Shown: positions 9,482 through 18,759 of the stretch, in pieces
Layout: every line of letters begins with the position of its first letter
Numbering within the stretch: the first letter of the stretch is position 1
From: Alkalibaculum sporogenes
Lineage (GTDB): Bacteria > Bacillota > Clostridia > Eubacteriales > Alkalibacteraceae
NCBI RefSeq assembly: GCF_009362815.1
Contig: NZ_WHNX01000016.1
Location: 1 to 64,000, forward strand
DNA: 64,000 nucleotides
Direction of reading: 5' to 3'
Translations under genes and position numbers: made by a program
The notes under the pieces: model-generated
Databases searched by the model: none
Seen by the model: only the letters and a program-made list of their open reading frames with translations
Told to the model about the DNA's origin: nothing

Positions 9482-9592
9482 TTAGTTGTTAGTTGGTTAG
9501 TTGGACATTTGGAAGTTGGACGAGGCTACAAGGTGAAGTAGGTACAAATATAAGTTCCAACTTTCCAACTTTCTACTTTCTAACTTAAAAAG
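9481..9592. repeat. Low-complexity imperfect inverted repeat between hemL and cbiL
   Basis: The left arm, rich in AGTTGG and GTTAGTTG, can fold onto the right arm, rich in CCAACTTTCC and TTTCTAACTT, around a 30-40 nt loop. The arms are built from short drifting repeats. The element is non-coding and separates two gene blocks of the corrin cluster. Its base pattern resembles slippage-derived intergenic elements; function unknown. Confidence 0.6.
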
Positions 9593-9642
9593 ACGTTAGT
9601 TAGACAGTTTGTAAGACGTGTTATAAAAAAAGGAGGATAAAT

Positions 9643-10344
9643 ATGTTGGGTACTTTGTATGGAATAGGAGTAGGGCCTGGAGATAGCGGTTTAATAACTC
9701 AAAAGGCCATAGAAATTATAAAAAACATTGATATTATAGTGGCCCCAATATCAAAAATGGGGAAAAAAAGCAAGGCTTTTCAGATTGCAAAACCACATTT
9801 AAAGGATAATGTAGAAACTGTTGAATTAGAATTTCCCATGATTGATTTAGAAAAAGAAAAAGACACGTTAACGACTAAGTGGAAAGAAAATGCTGAAGTA
9901 ATTGCAAAATTGTTAGAACAAGGTAAAAATGTAGCTTTCTTAACATTAGGTGATCCTATGGTTTACAGTACATATTCTTATATGATTCCATATTTAGAAG
10001 AAGTAGATATTAAGCCTGTGACTATTCCAGGAATTACGTCGTTTTGTGCCTCAGCTTCTGCTTTAGGTGTACCTATTGTTCAAGGTAATGAGACTTTCTG
10101 TGTATTAACACAAATAACCTCTTTAGAAGAATTTGATAAATACAGAGTTTTATTTGAAAATATCATCATAATGAAGCCAAACAGTTCAAGAGAAACTATA
10201 AATGAAGCGATAAAGAAGTACGACTTGTATGATAAAGTCTATGCAGTATCGAATTGTGGTGATGAGAGCCAAGTAATTGCAACAGGCTTGATTAAAGAAG
10301 ATGTAAGTTACTTCACAATAATATTGATAAAAGGACTTAAATAA
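9643..10344 (+). CDS. cbiL: Cobalt-factor II C20-methyltransferase CbiL
   Basis: SAM-dependent methylation of C20 on cobalt-sirohydrochlorin (cobalt-factor II). The 233-residue tetrapyrrole methylase has the N-terminal GIGVGPGDSGLIT loop, the LTLGDPMVYSTYSY motif typical of the CobI/CbiL branch, and PGITSFCASASALG. The ATG at 9643 has AAAGGAGGA upstream. Context with cbiK and cbiD marks the cobalt-early route. Confidence 0.93.
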   Translation: MLGTLYGIGVGPGDSGLITQKAIEIIKNIDIIVAPISKMGKKSKAFQIAKPHLKDNVETVELEFPMIDLEKEKDTLTTKWKENAEVIAKLLEQGKNVAFLTLGDPMVYSTYSYMIPYLEEVDIKPVTIPGITSFCASASALGVPIVQGNETFCVLTQITSLEEFDKYRVLFENIIIMKPNSSRETINEAIKKYDLYDKVYAVSNCGDESQVIATGLIKEDVSYFTIILIKGLK

Positions 10345-10433
10345 TAGACAAATTGTATCTAGTATAAATCACACAGATATTATAACAAAATAATGGGCCG
10401 TTTTTGCCTACGTCAAAGATAAAGGAGATCTAC

Positions 10434-11216
10434 ATGAAGAAGAAAGCGCTATTAGTAGTTAGTTTTGGAACTTCTTACGAGGAGACACGTAAGAAGACTA
10501 TTGATAAAATTGAAGAGGATCTAGCTAATAATTTTCCAGAAGCTCAAATGTTTCGAGCTTTTACATCCCAAATGATTATAAATAAGCTTAAAAAACGTGA
10601 TGGACTTATGATTAACAATCCTAAGGAAGCGTTAAATGAGTTAGTTAATCTGGGATTTGATGAAGTATTAATACAACCTACCCATATAATTAATGGGTCA
10701 GAATTTGAAGGTTTATATAGTGATATAATCGAATTTAAAAGTAAGTTTAGTAAAATTGAATTAGGAAGACCTCTTTTAACTAGTACAGAAGATTACGTAA
10801 AAGTAGTTCATAGCATGTCGCAAATATTTCCAAAGGACTTAGAAGATAAGATTATACTTCTAATGGGACATGGATCTGAGCATCATGCTAATGCAGCGTA
10901 TCCATGTTTAGATTATGTTTTTAAAGAAGAAGGTTTTAATAATGTACATATAGCAACGGTAGAAGGATTCCCAGAGTTAGATACTATTATAGATAAAACT
11001 AAATCTCAGTCAATAAAAAATGTAACCCTAATGCCACTTATGATAGTAGCAGGAGATCATATACAAAATGATTTAGTAGGTGATGAAGAAGATTCATGGA
11101 AAAATATACTTTTATCTAAAGGATATAACGTAGACTCTATTATTGTAGGTATGGGAGAGATAGAACAAATCCGTCAACTATTTATAGAACACGCGGAAAA
11201 TGCCGTCCTTATTTAA
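10434..11216 (+). CDS. cbiK: Sirohydrochlorin cobaltochelatase CbiK
   Basis: Inserts Co2+ into sirohydrochlorin, the step that defines the anaerobic corrin route. The protein (260 residues) starts KKALLVVSFGTSYEETR and has the metal-site His residues in LLMGHGSEHHANAAYP and in IVAGDHIQNDLVGD. I use the ATG at 10,434, which has AAAGGAGATC upstream, rather than an in-frame upstream start at 10,404. No periplasmic signal peptide is present, so it should be cytoplasmic. Confidence 0.94.
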   Translation: MKKKALLVVSFGTSYEETRKKTIDKIEEDLANNFPEAQMFRAFTSQMIINKLKKRDGLMINNPKEALNELVNLGFDEVLIQPTHIINGSEFEGLYSDIIEFKSKFSKIELGRPLLTSTEDYVKVVHSMSQIFPKDLEDKIILLMGHGSEHHANAAYPCLDYVFKEEGFNNVHIATVEGFPELDTIIDKTKSQSIKNVTLMPLMIVAGDHIQNDLVGDEEDSWKNILLSKGYNVDSIIVGMGEIEQIRQLFIEHAENAVLI

Positions 11217-11270
11217 CTTAAAGATATAAAAAAATATTCATTATAAATAATATAAAGAGGTGAAATGTTT

Positions 11271-11912
11271 ATGCAAGATTATATTGCTCAACCTATGGAA
11301 ATTGAAAAGAAGAGCTTTGAAATTATCTTTGAAGAAATGGATAAATCAGATAAAGAACTTTTTAGTGTAGATGAGTTGCAAGTTATTAAGAGGGTAATTC
11401 ATACTTCAGCAGATTTTGAGTACTCAAAAATTACTAAATTTATTAACGAGCCCATAGAAAATGCTAAGAAGAGTATTAAAAGTGGTAACAAAGTATACGT
11501 AGATACTAATATGATTAAATCAGGTATTAATAAAAGAGTTTTAGAGCGATTTGGATGTGAAATGGTAAACTATGTATCTGATGAAGATGTTAGAGAAGAA
11601 GCCCAAAAAAGAGAAACAACTAGATCAGTAGTATCTATTGAGAAGGCTTGCAAAAAAGAAAACATTAAGATGTTTATTATCGGTAATGCTCCTACTGCCT
11701 TGTTTTCACTAATGAATATGATCGAAGAAGGCTTTGTTAAACCAGATTTTGTAATTGCAGTACCAGTAGGATTTGTAGGTGCAGCAGAGTCTAAATTTGA
11801 ATTTAGCAAACTAAATGTACCATCTGTTGTTGTTCAAGGTCGTAAAGGTGGTAGTACAATAGGTGTTGCAATTTTTAACGCTATACTGTATATGATGGAT
11901 AATAATAGGTAG
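11271..11912 (+). CDS. cbiC: Cobalt-precorrin-8 methylmutase CbiC
   Basis: Moves the C11 methyl group to C12 to form cobyrinate. The protein (213 residues) has the catalytic His in KRVIHTSADFEY near residue 42, and later the FIIGNAPTALF and AVPVGFVGAAESK motifs of the family. Two in-frame ATG codons lie at 11,265 and 11,271; GAGGTG at 11,257-11,262 is correctly spaced only for the second. It ends 3 nt before cbiD. Confidence 0.95.
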   Translation: MQDYIAQPMEIEKKSFEIIFEEMDKSDKELFSVDELQVIKRVIHTSADFEYSKITKFINEPIENAKKSIKSGNKVYVDTNMIKSGINKRVLERFGCEMVNYVSDEDVREEAQKRETTRSVVSIEKACKKENIKMFIIGNAPTALFSLMNMIEEGFVKPDFVIAVPVGFVGAAESKFEFSKLNVPSVVVQGRKGGSTIGVAIFNAILYMMDNNR

Positions 11913-11915
11913 TAT

Positions 11916-13043
11916 ATGGATAAGTTTATTATTAAAGGAGAAAAGAAACTAAGATATGGTTATACTACTGGCTCTTGCGCAGCTGCTGCCACAAAGGCTG
12001 GATTAACCATGTTGTTTTCAGGAGAAAAAACTGAGCATATTGATCTCCACACTCCAAAAGGATGGAATTTACATTTAGAAGTAGTAGATATTAAGCAAGA
12101 AGAAAATTCCGTAAGTTGTGCAATTATAAAGGACAGTGGTGATGACCCTGATATGACCAACGGAATATCTATCTATTCAAAAGTGAGTTTTACTGATGTT
12201 CCAGGCATTGTATTATCAGGTGGAATAGGTGTTGGAGTTGTCACGAGAAAAGGTCTTCCAGTCCCAGTTGGACAAGCTGCTATAAACCCAGTTCCCAGAG
12301 AAATGATTTTGTCTGAGACAAGAGCCCTTGTTGAAAGGTACAAATATCTAGGAGGTTTGCATATACAGATTTATACTCCTCAAGGTGAAGAAATAGCAAA
12401 GAGGACTTTTAATCCAAAACTTGGAATAGTTAATGGTATATCAATACTAGGTACTACTGGAATAGTGGAACCTATGAGTGAAAAAGCTTTAATAGATTCA
12501 CTAAAACTTGAGATGAATGTGCTTAGTGCAAATAATAAAGAAAATATAATTCTTTTTCCTGGGAATTATGGGAGAAAGTTTGCTAATGAGGACTTAAGAT
12601 TAAATATAAAAAATAGTGTAAAGATTAGTAATTACATTGGCGAGATTTTGGAAAGTATTGATACCTTAAGGTTTAAGAATGTTCTTTTTGTTGCTCATAT
12701 AGGAAAATTGATAAAAGTTGCTGGTGGAATTATGAATACTCATAGTAAATCAGCAGATGCTCGAATGGAGATTTTAGGTGCATATACTTCTGCGTGTGGG
12801 GGAGACAGCCAATTAACTAAAGATATCCTTCACTGTATAACTACAGATGAAGCAATAGAACTATTAATACATCAGCCCTTTTATGAGGAAGTATTAGATA
12901 AAATTCTTGAAAGAGTATCTTATCATATGAACAGTAAGATATCTAGTTACACTAATATAGGTTTAATTATGTTTACTAATACACACGGTATTTTGAGGAT
13001 GGATGAGAAAGCTAAACAGATGCTGCATCTATTCAGAGATTAA
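11916..13043 (+). CDS. cbiD: Cobalt-precorrin-5B C1-methyltransferase CbiD
   Basis: Methylates C1 of cobalt-precorrin-5B in the anaerobic pathway. The 375 residues begin with the hallmark LRYGYTTGSCAAAATKA and carry KDSGDDPDMTNG, GGIGVGVVTRKGL, and the later AHIGKLIKVAGGIMNTHSK segment. CbiD is a marker of the cobalt-early route and is absent from the aerobic one. It lies immediately downstream of cbiC. Confidence 0.96.
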   Translation: MDKFIIKGEKKLRYGYTTGSCAAAATKAGLTMLFSGEKTEHIDLHTPKGWNLHLEVVDIKQEENSVSCAIIKDSGDDPDMTNGISIYSKVSFTDVPGIVLSGGIGVGVVTRKGLPVPVGQAAINPVPREMILSETRALVERYKYLGGLHIQIYTPQGEEIAKRTFNPKLGIVNGISILGTTGIVEPMSEKALIDSLKLEMNVLSANNKENIILFPGNYGRKFANEDLRLNIKNSVKISNYIGEILESIDTLRFKNVLFVAHIGKLIKVAGGIMNTHSKSADARMEILGAYTSACGGDSQLTKDILHCITTDEAIELLIHQPFYEEVLDKILERVSYHMNSKISSYTNIGLIMFTNTHGILRMDEKAKQMLHLFRD

Positions 13044-13115
13044 ATAATAGGAAATCTAATATTTAATACCACTAACATATTTTATTCGTACTTATAAAAA
13101 TGTGAGGTGAAAGAT

Positions 13116-13733
13116 ATGTACATTGACGTTATTGGGATAGGTCCTGGAAATCCTGATTATATATTACCTATTGGTATGAAGAAAATTTATGAGGCAGATG
13201 TGCTTATTGGAGGCCAAAGAAATTTAGAAGATATAAATGTACTGTATAAAGAGTTAATATATATCAGAAATAACTTGCAAGAAATTATTAACTATATACA
13301 AAATAATTATACAAAGAAAAAAATCGCTATTGTAGTATCTGGTGATCCAGGATTTCATAGTATGCTTGCATATCTTAATAAGAATACAAAAGGAATTGAT
13401 ATTGTAGTAACACCGGGGATTAGTTCTTTTACTTATTTCTTTTCAAGATTAGGAATGACCTGGGATGATGCGATTCTTAGCAGTGTTCATGGTGAAAAAA
13501 AAGATTACTTACAACTCATAGAAAATAACAATAAGATAGCATTTCTAACAGACACAAAATGTACACCCAAAATTATGGCTCAAGAAATGAAAAAGAAAGG
13601 AATAACACATAAAAAAATTTACATTGGTGAAAGGCTTTCCTATACAAATGAAAAGATACATAAGTTAAGTATAGAAGAGGCAGCAAAGTATGAGACAGAT
13701 CCCTTATGTGTTGTGGTAATTACAAATGAGTGA
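13116..13733 (+). CDS. cbiE: Cobalt-precorrin-7 C5-methyltransferase CbiE
   Basis: SAM-dependent C5 methylation, acting with CbiT. The protein (205 residues) has VIGIGPGNPDYILP, VSGDPGFHSMLAY and TPGISSFTYFFSRLGM. I choose the ATG at 13,116 because GTGAGGTGA directly precedes it; the upstream GTG at 13,107 lies inside that ribosome site. It overlaps cbiT by 8 nt; in some organisms the two are fused as CobL. Confidence 0.93.
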   Translation: MYIDVIGIGPGNPDYILPIGMKKIYEADVLIGGQRNLEDINVLYKELIYIRNNLQEIINYIQNNYTKKKIAIVVSGDPGFHSMLAYLNKNTKGIDIVVTPGISSFTYFFSRLGMTWDDAILSSVHGEKKDYLQLIENNNKIAFLTDTKCTPKIMAQEMKKKGITHKKIYIGERLSYTNEKIHKLSIEEAAKYETDPLCVVVITNE

Positions 13734-14310
13734 TGAAAGAAGACCAAGCTTTGGTATCCCCGACGAAGAGTTTATCAGAGGAAAAATACCGATGACTAAG
13801 GAAGAAATAAGAGTCATAACTTTATCTAAATTACAGATTCAGCAAGATAGTGTAGTTTTAGATATAGGAGCAGGTACCGGTTCAATATCTATAGAATGTT
13901 CTTTGATTGCTCGGTTAGGAAAAGTATATGCTGTAGAAGTAGTTGACGAAGGAATTGAACTAATTAAAAAAAATATTGAAAAGTTTGGTGTGAAAAATAT
14001 TACTCCAATTCATGGAATGGCACCTAAATCTCTTGAAGGGGTTAAAATAGTTGATCGCATAGTAGTAGGTGGAAGCAGGGGAAACATCGTTGAAATCCTT
14101 GAATGGGCTAATGATCATCTCTCAAAAGATGGAATTATAGTAGCAAACTTTATAACTATTGAAAATTTATTTTATTTTATCGAAGCTTTGAAAGAAAAAA
14201 AATACGAGTATGAATTAACACAAGTAACTATTGCTAAAAGCAAAACTATTAAAGACATAACTATGATGCAAGGTCATAATCCTGTTTTTATTGTAAAAGC
14301 ACAAAGATAG
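13726..14310 (+). CDS. cbiT: Cobalt-precorrin-6B C15-methyltransferase (decarboxylating) CbiT
   Basis: Methylates C15 and removes the C12 acetate carboxyl. The 194-residue class I Rossmann methyltransferase has GIPDEEFIRGKIPMTKEEIR, the SAM motif VLDIGAGTGSISIE and VDRIVVGGSRGN. Unlike the other methylases here it is not of the tetrapyrrole-methylase fold. Its start overlaps cbiE, so expression is coupled. Confidence 0.94.
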   Translation: MSDERRPSFGIPDEEFIRGKIPMTKEEIRVITLSKLQIQQDSVVLDIGAGTGSISIECSLIARLGKVYAVEVVDEGIELIKKNIEKFGVKNITPIHGMAPKSLEGVKIVDRIVVGGSRGNIVEILEWANDHLSKDGIIVANFITIENLFYFIEALKEKKYEYELTQVTIAKSKTIKDITMMQGHNPVFIVKAQR

Positions 14311-14398
14311 AAAAAGACTGATAACAGTTATGCACTAGAGAAAGATAGCTGAAAAGTAAAGAGAACGACAAATAATATAATGAAAGAGGTATGATGAT

Positions 14399-15154
14399 AT
14401 GGGTAAGGTTTATTTTATAGGTGCAGGACCAGGAGATCCTGAGTTAATAACTTTAAAGGGTAAGAGATTAATCGAAATAAGCGATGTGATTATTTATGCT
14501 GGTTCTTTAGTAAATCCTGAAGTACTGACATATTGCAAAGAAGGTGCTAAAATTTTCAATAGTGCTAGTATGGATTTAGATGAAGTATTAGCAGTTACTA
14601 GAGAAGCTATTAGAGAAGGAAAAGATGTAGCTAGAGTACATACTGGTGATCCTAGTATTTACGGAGCAATAAGAGAACAAATTGATCCTTTAGAAAAAGA
14701 AAATATCGAGTGTGAAGTTATACCGGGAGTTAGCTCATTTACTGCTTCTGCTGCAACTATGAAAAAAGAATTTACATTACCAAGTATTTCTCAGACAATA
14801 ATTTGTACTAGAGTAGAGGGAAGAACTCCAGTTCCTGAAGAAGAGTCACTTGAAAAATTAGCGTCTCATAGAGCTTCAATGGCTATCTTTTTATCTGTTC
14901 AAATGATCGATAAAGTTATAGAAAAATTAACAGTACATTATCCAATTAAAACCCCTATTGCTGTAATTCAAAAGGCATCTTGGCCAGATGAAAAAATAGT
15001 ACTTGGAACTTTAGAGGATATTGTAGAAAAGGTGAAAGCAGAAAATATCACAAAGACTGCTCAAATATTAGTGGGTGACTTTTTAGGAGATGAATATGAA
15101 CTATCTAAGTTGTATGACAAAAGCTTTACCCATATGTATAGGGAAGGGAAATAA
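14399..15154 (+). CDS. cbiF: Cobalt-precorrin-4 C11-methyltransferase CbiF
   Basis: Methylates C11 of cobalt-precorrin-4. The 251 residues contain GAGPGDPELITLKG, VIIYAGSLVNPEVL (the CbiF/CobM signature), VHTGDPSIYGAIREQ and PGVSSFTASAATM. A GAAAGAGGTATG ribosome site sits upstream. It ends 2 nt before cbiG. Confidence 0.95.
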   Translation: MGKVYFIGAGPGDPELITLKGKRLIEISDVIIYAGSLVNPEVLTYCKEGAKIFNSASMDLDEVLAVTREAIREGKDVARVHTGDPSIYGAIREQIDPLEKENIECEVIPGVSSFTASAATMKKEFTLPSISQTIICTRVEGRTPVPEEESLEKLASHRASMAIFLSVQMIDKVIEKLTVHYPIKTPIAVIQKASWPDEKIVLGTLEDIVEKVKAENITKTAQILVGDFLGDEYELSKLYDKSFTHMYREGK

Positions 15155-15156
15155 TT

Positions 15157-16215
15157 TTGTGGGCAATTGTAACAGTAACTAAGAACGGAGTAAGTAAAGC
15201 TATTCAAGTTAAAGAGATGTGTGATTCTGAATTAAGTATAGACATTTATACAATCGAAAAGTATAAATGTGAAGGTGTACTTGCGCCTACACAGGATTTA
15301 AAAGAATTGATTTTACAAGTTTATTCAAAGTATAAGACCATATTATTCATTATGGCTAGTGGTATTGTAGTTAGAATGATTGCACCTTTGATACAATCAA
15401 AAATAGTAGATCCAGCTGTACTTGTAATGGATGACAAGGGAGAGAATATTATCAGTCTTTTATCTGGACATGTGGGTGGTGCAAATGAAAAGGCTAAAGT
15501 ACTTGCAAAGATTATTAGTGCAAGACCTATTATTACTACATCATCAGATGTAAATAATAAAATTGCAGTAGATACATTTGCTATGAGACATAAATTATTT
15601 ATAACAGATTTTACTTCTGCAAAGGAAGTAACTGCTTTAATTATTAATGAAGAAAAAGTATGTATTATAAATAATAGTGGCATTAATATAAATAAAGAGT
15701 GTCTTTGTGAAAATTTAACTATAGATGATTATGAAAATTATAAAAATTATGAAGGTGCAATAATTATTAGTCAAAAAAGTAACTTTGATATTAAGATACC
15801 ATATGTACATTTAGTTCCTCAGGATATTATTCTGGGAATAGGATGTAGAAAAAATACAAAAACAAGAGATATTATTGAATTTATAAATACTACTATGAAA
15901 CAAATACAATTGCATATCAAATCTATAAGAGCACTGTCTACTGTAGATGTAAAGCAATATGAAATAGGAATATTAGAGACGAAAGAACACTTTGGTGTAG
16001 ATTTAGATATTATTTATAGAGATGAAATTGCGCTGCATCAAAATAAATTTAAACAATCATCCTTTGTTATGAAAACAATTGGGGTAGGAAATGTAAGTGA
16101 ACCCTGTGGTTATATATCATCACGGGAGGGTACGTGTCTTTTAAACAGGACAGTTAATAATGGAATTACATTATCTATTTGGAAAGAAAAAGAGGAGGTA
16201 CACGTAAATGAATAA
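15157..16215 (+). CDS. cbiG: Cobalt-precorrin-5A hydrolase CbiG
   Basis: Opens the delta-lactone ring of cobalt-precorrin-5A and releases acetaldehyde. The 352-residue protein has the conserved central block IMASGIVVRMIAPLIQSK, DPAVLVMDDKGENIISLLSGHVGGAN, and the C-terminal domain starting LGIGCRKNTKTRDI. It starts with TTG two bases after the cbiF stop, a probable case of translational coupling with weak independent initiation. It overlaps cbiH by 8 nt. Confidence 0.94.
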   Translation: MWAIVTVTKNGVSKAIQVKEMCDSELSIDIYTIEKYKCEGVLAPTQDLKELILQVYSKYKTILFIMASGIVVRMIAPLIQSKIVDPAVLVMDDKGENIISLLSGHVGGANEKAKVLAKIISARPIITTSSDVNNKIAVDTFAMRHKLFITDFTSAKEVTALIINEEKVCIINNSGININKECLCENLTIDDYENYKNYEGAIIISQKSNFDIKIPYVHLVPQDIILGIGCRKNTKTRDIIEFINTTMKQIQLHIKSIRALSTVDVKQYEIGILETKEHFGVDLDIIYRDEIALHQNKFKQSSFVMKTIGVGNVSEPCGYISSREGTCLLNRTVNNGITLSIWKEKEEVHVNE

Positions 16216-16945
16216 ATTATATGTAGTTGGGATCGGACCAGGTAATAGAGAAAATATGACTTTATCTGCAGTTAATGCATTAAAGGATAGTAATATTATT
16301 ATTGGCTACGATACATATATCGATTTAATAAAAGATTTAATAATAGATAAAGAAATTGTAAGTAATGGAATGAGAAAAGAAGTAGATCGTTGCAAGGAAG
16401 CTATCGTACTTGCGTCAAAGGGCAATACTGTATCTGTGGTGAGTAGTGGTGATGCAGGTGTATATGGTATGGCAGGTCTAATATTAGAGATTATTAGTAA
16501 AGAATATTCACTATCAGAATTTGATGTTCAAGTAATTCCAGGCGTTACTGCTGGCAATTCTAGTGCAGCTATTTTAGGAGCACCGCTTATGCATGATTAC
16601 GTGACAATTTCTTTATCAGATTGGTTAACTAAGTGGGAAACTATTGAAAATAGACTTCATTGTGCCGGTAAAGGAGATTTTATCGTAGTTCTTTATAATC
16701 CGAAAAGCAAATCTAGGACTGAATACATTAAAAAGACGCAAGAGATATTATTAAATTACAAATCTCCTCAAACCCCAGTAGGAATTGTGAAAAGTGCTTT
16801 TAGAGATGATCAAAATTCGCAGATTACGACATTAAAACAGATGGTAGACTGTGATATAGATATGTTTTCTACCGTAATTATTGGTAATTCAAATACTTTT
16901 GTAGATGGTGAATATATTATCACTCCTAGGGGGTATAGCATTTGA
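16208..16945 (+). CDS. cbiH: Cobalt-precorrin-3 C17-methyltransferase CbiH
   Basis: Methylates C17 and drives ring contraction to cobalt-precorrin-4. The 245-residue tetrapyrrole methylase has VGIGPGNRENMT, VSSGDAGVYGMAGLI and PGVTAGNSSAAILGAPL, then LYNPKSKSR. AGAGGAGG lies upstream, inside cbiG. The final bases overlap the TTG of cbiJ. Confidence 0.95.
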   Translation: MNKLYVVGIGPGNRENMTLSAVNALKDSNIIIGYDTYIDLIKDLIIDKEIVSNGMRKEVDRCKEAIVLASKGNTVSVVSSGDAGVYGMAGLILEIISKEYSLSEFDVQVIPGVTAGNSSAAILGAPLMHDYVTISLSDWLTKWETIENRLHCAGKGDFIVVLYNPKSKSRTEYIKKTQEILLNYKSPQTPVGIVKSAFRDDQNSQITTLKQMVDCDIDMFSTVIIGNSNTFVDGEYIITPRGYSI

Positions 16946-17631
16946 AATTGGTTTTTGCAGGGACAAAAATGGGTAGAGAATTTGTAGAAGAACTACTCCA
17001 AAATGGCGAAAAAGTAATAGTGTCAACTGCTACTACTTACGGTGCATCCCTATATAAACCCCATAAGAACTTAACGGTAAATGGTCATAAAATGAATCTT
17101 GAAGAGATGAAAAACTATATAGATAGCAATAAAATTGACGAAATAATAGATGTTACTCATCCATATGCTGTTAATGTTACAGAAAATATGATAAAATGTG
17201 CAAGAAAACTAAATATACCTTATAGAGTCATTGAACGAGATTCTTTTATAAAAGAAAATAACAGTGATGGTATAACTATTATGAATAATTATGTGGAAGC
17301 ATGCGACTATTTACTTCAACAAGAAGGAAATATATTATTGGCAATAGGGAGTAATAACTTAGAAACATTTAAAAGTTTGGATCCTAACAGAGTATTAATT
17401 CGCGTTTTACCCACATCTCAAGTTTTATTAAAATGTGAGACATTAGGTTATAATCCTAAAAATATTATAGGGATGCAAGGTCCATTTAGTTATGAATTTA
17501 ATAAGACTTTATATAGTGATTATTGTATAAAATACCTTGTAACTAAAGATAGTGGTAAATCTGGAGGAGTAGTAGAAAAAGTCAAAGCAGCTTTAGATTC
17601 TGAAGTAGAAGTTATAATGATTACACGATAG
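16942..17631 (+). CDS. cbiJ: Cobalt-precorrin-6A reductase CbiJ
   Basis: Reduces cobalt-precorrin-6A with NADH. The 229 residues show the GT-rich N-terminus (LVFAGTKMGREFVEELL), STATTYGASLY, DVTHPYAVNVTENM and the C-terminal VTKDSGKSGGVVEKVKAA signature of CbiJ/CobK. Start is TTG overlapping the cbiH stop by 4 nt. It closes the ring-building block; an inverted repeat follows. Confidence 0.93.
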   Translation: MKLVFAGTKMGREFVEELLQNGEKVIVSTATTYGASLYKPHKNLTVNGHKMNLEEMKNYIDSNKIDEIIDVTHPYAVNVTENMIKCARKLNIPYRVIERDSFIKENNSDGITIMNNYVEACDYLLQQEGNILLAIGSNNLETFKSLDPNRVLIRVLPTSQVLLKCETLGYNPKNIIGMQGPFSYEFNKTLYSDYCIKYLVTKDSGKSGGVVEKVKAALDSEVEVIMITR

Positions 17632-17678
17632 TTTGACTAAAGTATTTATTCAAATGAAGATATAAGTAATATACTAGA

Positions 17679-17708
17679 CGATTTTTCTGGCTTTAGCTAG
17701 AAAAATCG
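17679..17708. terminator. Hairpin after cbiJ
   Basis: CGATTTTTCT and AGAAAAATCG form a 10-bp stem with a 10-nt loop 47 bases after the cbiJ stop. There is only a weak T content downstream, so termination efficiency is uncertain, but it marks the natural end of the cbiM-cbiJ block. Confidence 0.5.
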
Positions 17709-17787
17709 GTATTATAAATTATTTATTTTATATATAGTACTTAGATTAAGGATTAATATCTAGGATTATAAATAGGAGGAGTATTAC

Positions 17788-18465
17788 ATGATTTTAGAGG
17801 ATATAACTAGCGCCCTTGGTGAATTAGACGAAGAACTACTCTTTAGATTAATAAACGAATATTTATCTTCAGATCCCTCAGAGGAAAAAGCTAATAAGAT
17901 AATTAGTTACTGCCAAGAAGGTACTAAAATTGTAGGAGAAAGATACCATATGGGAGAGTATTTTGTTGGTGATTTAATATTTGCTGGAGAGTTATTAACT
18001 GAGGTTATAGACATGGTAAAACCTTATTTAATTCACGAATCAAGTGAATATATTGGCAAGATATTACTAGGAACTGTCCACGGAGATTTACATGATATAG
18101 GTAAGAATATATTTAAAAGTATGTGCGAAGCAGCAGGGTTTAAAGTTTATGATATTGGAATTGATCAAAAAGAGAGTACATTTGTACAAAAAGTAAGAGA
18201 GATTAAACCGGATATTGTTGGTATGAGTGGTATTTTAACAGTAGCAATTGAAGCAATGAAGGAAACTGTCGATGCGCTTAAAGAAGCAGGCCTTCGTGAC
18301 AACTTAAAGATTATTATCGGTGGAAATCCCGTTAATATAGAAGCATCGAATTATATTGGTGCTGACGCTTTTTCTGTCAATTCAAATGAAGGTGTAAATA
18401 TATGCATAGATTGGATGAAAGAAAAAAAGCAAATTAAAGATCCATCAAAAAATGTCGAGATATAA
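17788..18465 (+). CDS. Corrinoid (B12-binding) protein of the methyltransferase MtbC/MttC type
   Basis: A 225-residue corrinoid carrier. Residues 1-85 form the helical cap (GTKIVGERYHMGEYFVGDLIFAGELL) and residues 90-215 the Rossmann B12 domain. The lower-ligand motif D100-x-H102-x-x-G105 lies in VHGDLHDIGKN, followed by GMSGILTVA and IIIGGNPVN. Such proteins shuttle methyl groups between a substrate-specific methyltransferase and an acceptor enzyme. Neither partner is nearby, so the substrate cannot be told. A good AGGAGG precedes the ATG. It sits between the ring-building block and the riboswitch-controlled block, consistent with being a consumer of the product. Confidence 0.9.
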   Translation: MILEDITSALGELDEELLFRLINEYLSSDPSEEKANKIISYCQEGTKIVGERYHMGEYFVGDLIFAGELLTEVIDMVKPYLIHESSEYIGKILLGTVHGDLHDIGKNIFKSMCEAAGFKVYDIGIDQKESTFVQKVREIKPDIVGMSGILTVAIEAMKETVDALKEAGLRDNLKIIIGGNPVNIEASNYIGADAFSVNSNEGVNICIDWMKEKKQIKDPSKNVEI

Positions 18466-18534
18466 ATATTTCCTAGGAAAATCTATGTATCGTCATTAAA
18501 TTTTAAAAAGATATTGTATATCTATAAGATGTAT

Positions 18535-18720
18535 GATAGTATCTAATTAAGTAAATAAAGAAACATGGGAAAACGGTTAAAGTCCGTTGCAGCCCCCGCT
18601 ACTGTAAGTGCAGACGAAACATCTAAAAAAACCACTGGAATATCTGGGAAGGTAGATGTAAGAATGAAGCACAAGCCAGGATACCATCTGTTTACATATC
18701 TTCGGAGGGAAGAAAGATAT
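18535..18720 (+). promoter_or_regulatory. Cobalamin riboswitch upstream of cbiA
   Basis: The conserved B12-box elements are present: GGGAA at about 18,567, the GGTTAAAGTCC segment, and the near-invariant GCAGCCCCCGCTACTGTAA ending at 18,607. After peripheral helices comes AAGCCAGGATACC at about 18,673-18,685. TTCGGAGGGA (18,701-18,710) can pair with 18,727-18,739 and so trap the 5' arm of the following terminator, giving a plausible antiterminator. An open reading frame of 90 codons across this region is only the riboswitch read as protein. It should shut off cbiA-cobD-cbiB when cobalamin is plentiful. Confidence 0.95.
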
Positions 18721-18731
18721 AACGAATCCCT

Positions 18732-18759
18732 AATTCCGACGATAAGCGGAATTTTTTTT
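18732..18759 (+). terminator. Riboswitch-controlled intrinsic terminator
   Basis: AATTCCG and CGGAATT form a 7-bp stem with an 8-nt loop, followed by eight T residues. The 5' arm overlaps the antiterminator partner of the cobalamin riboswitch, as expected for ligand-controlled premature termination. Confidence 0.9.
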
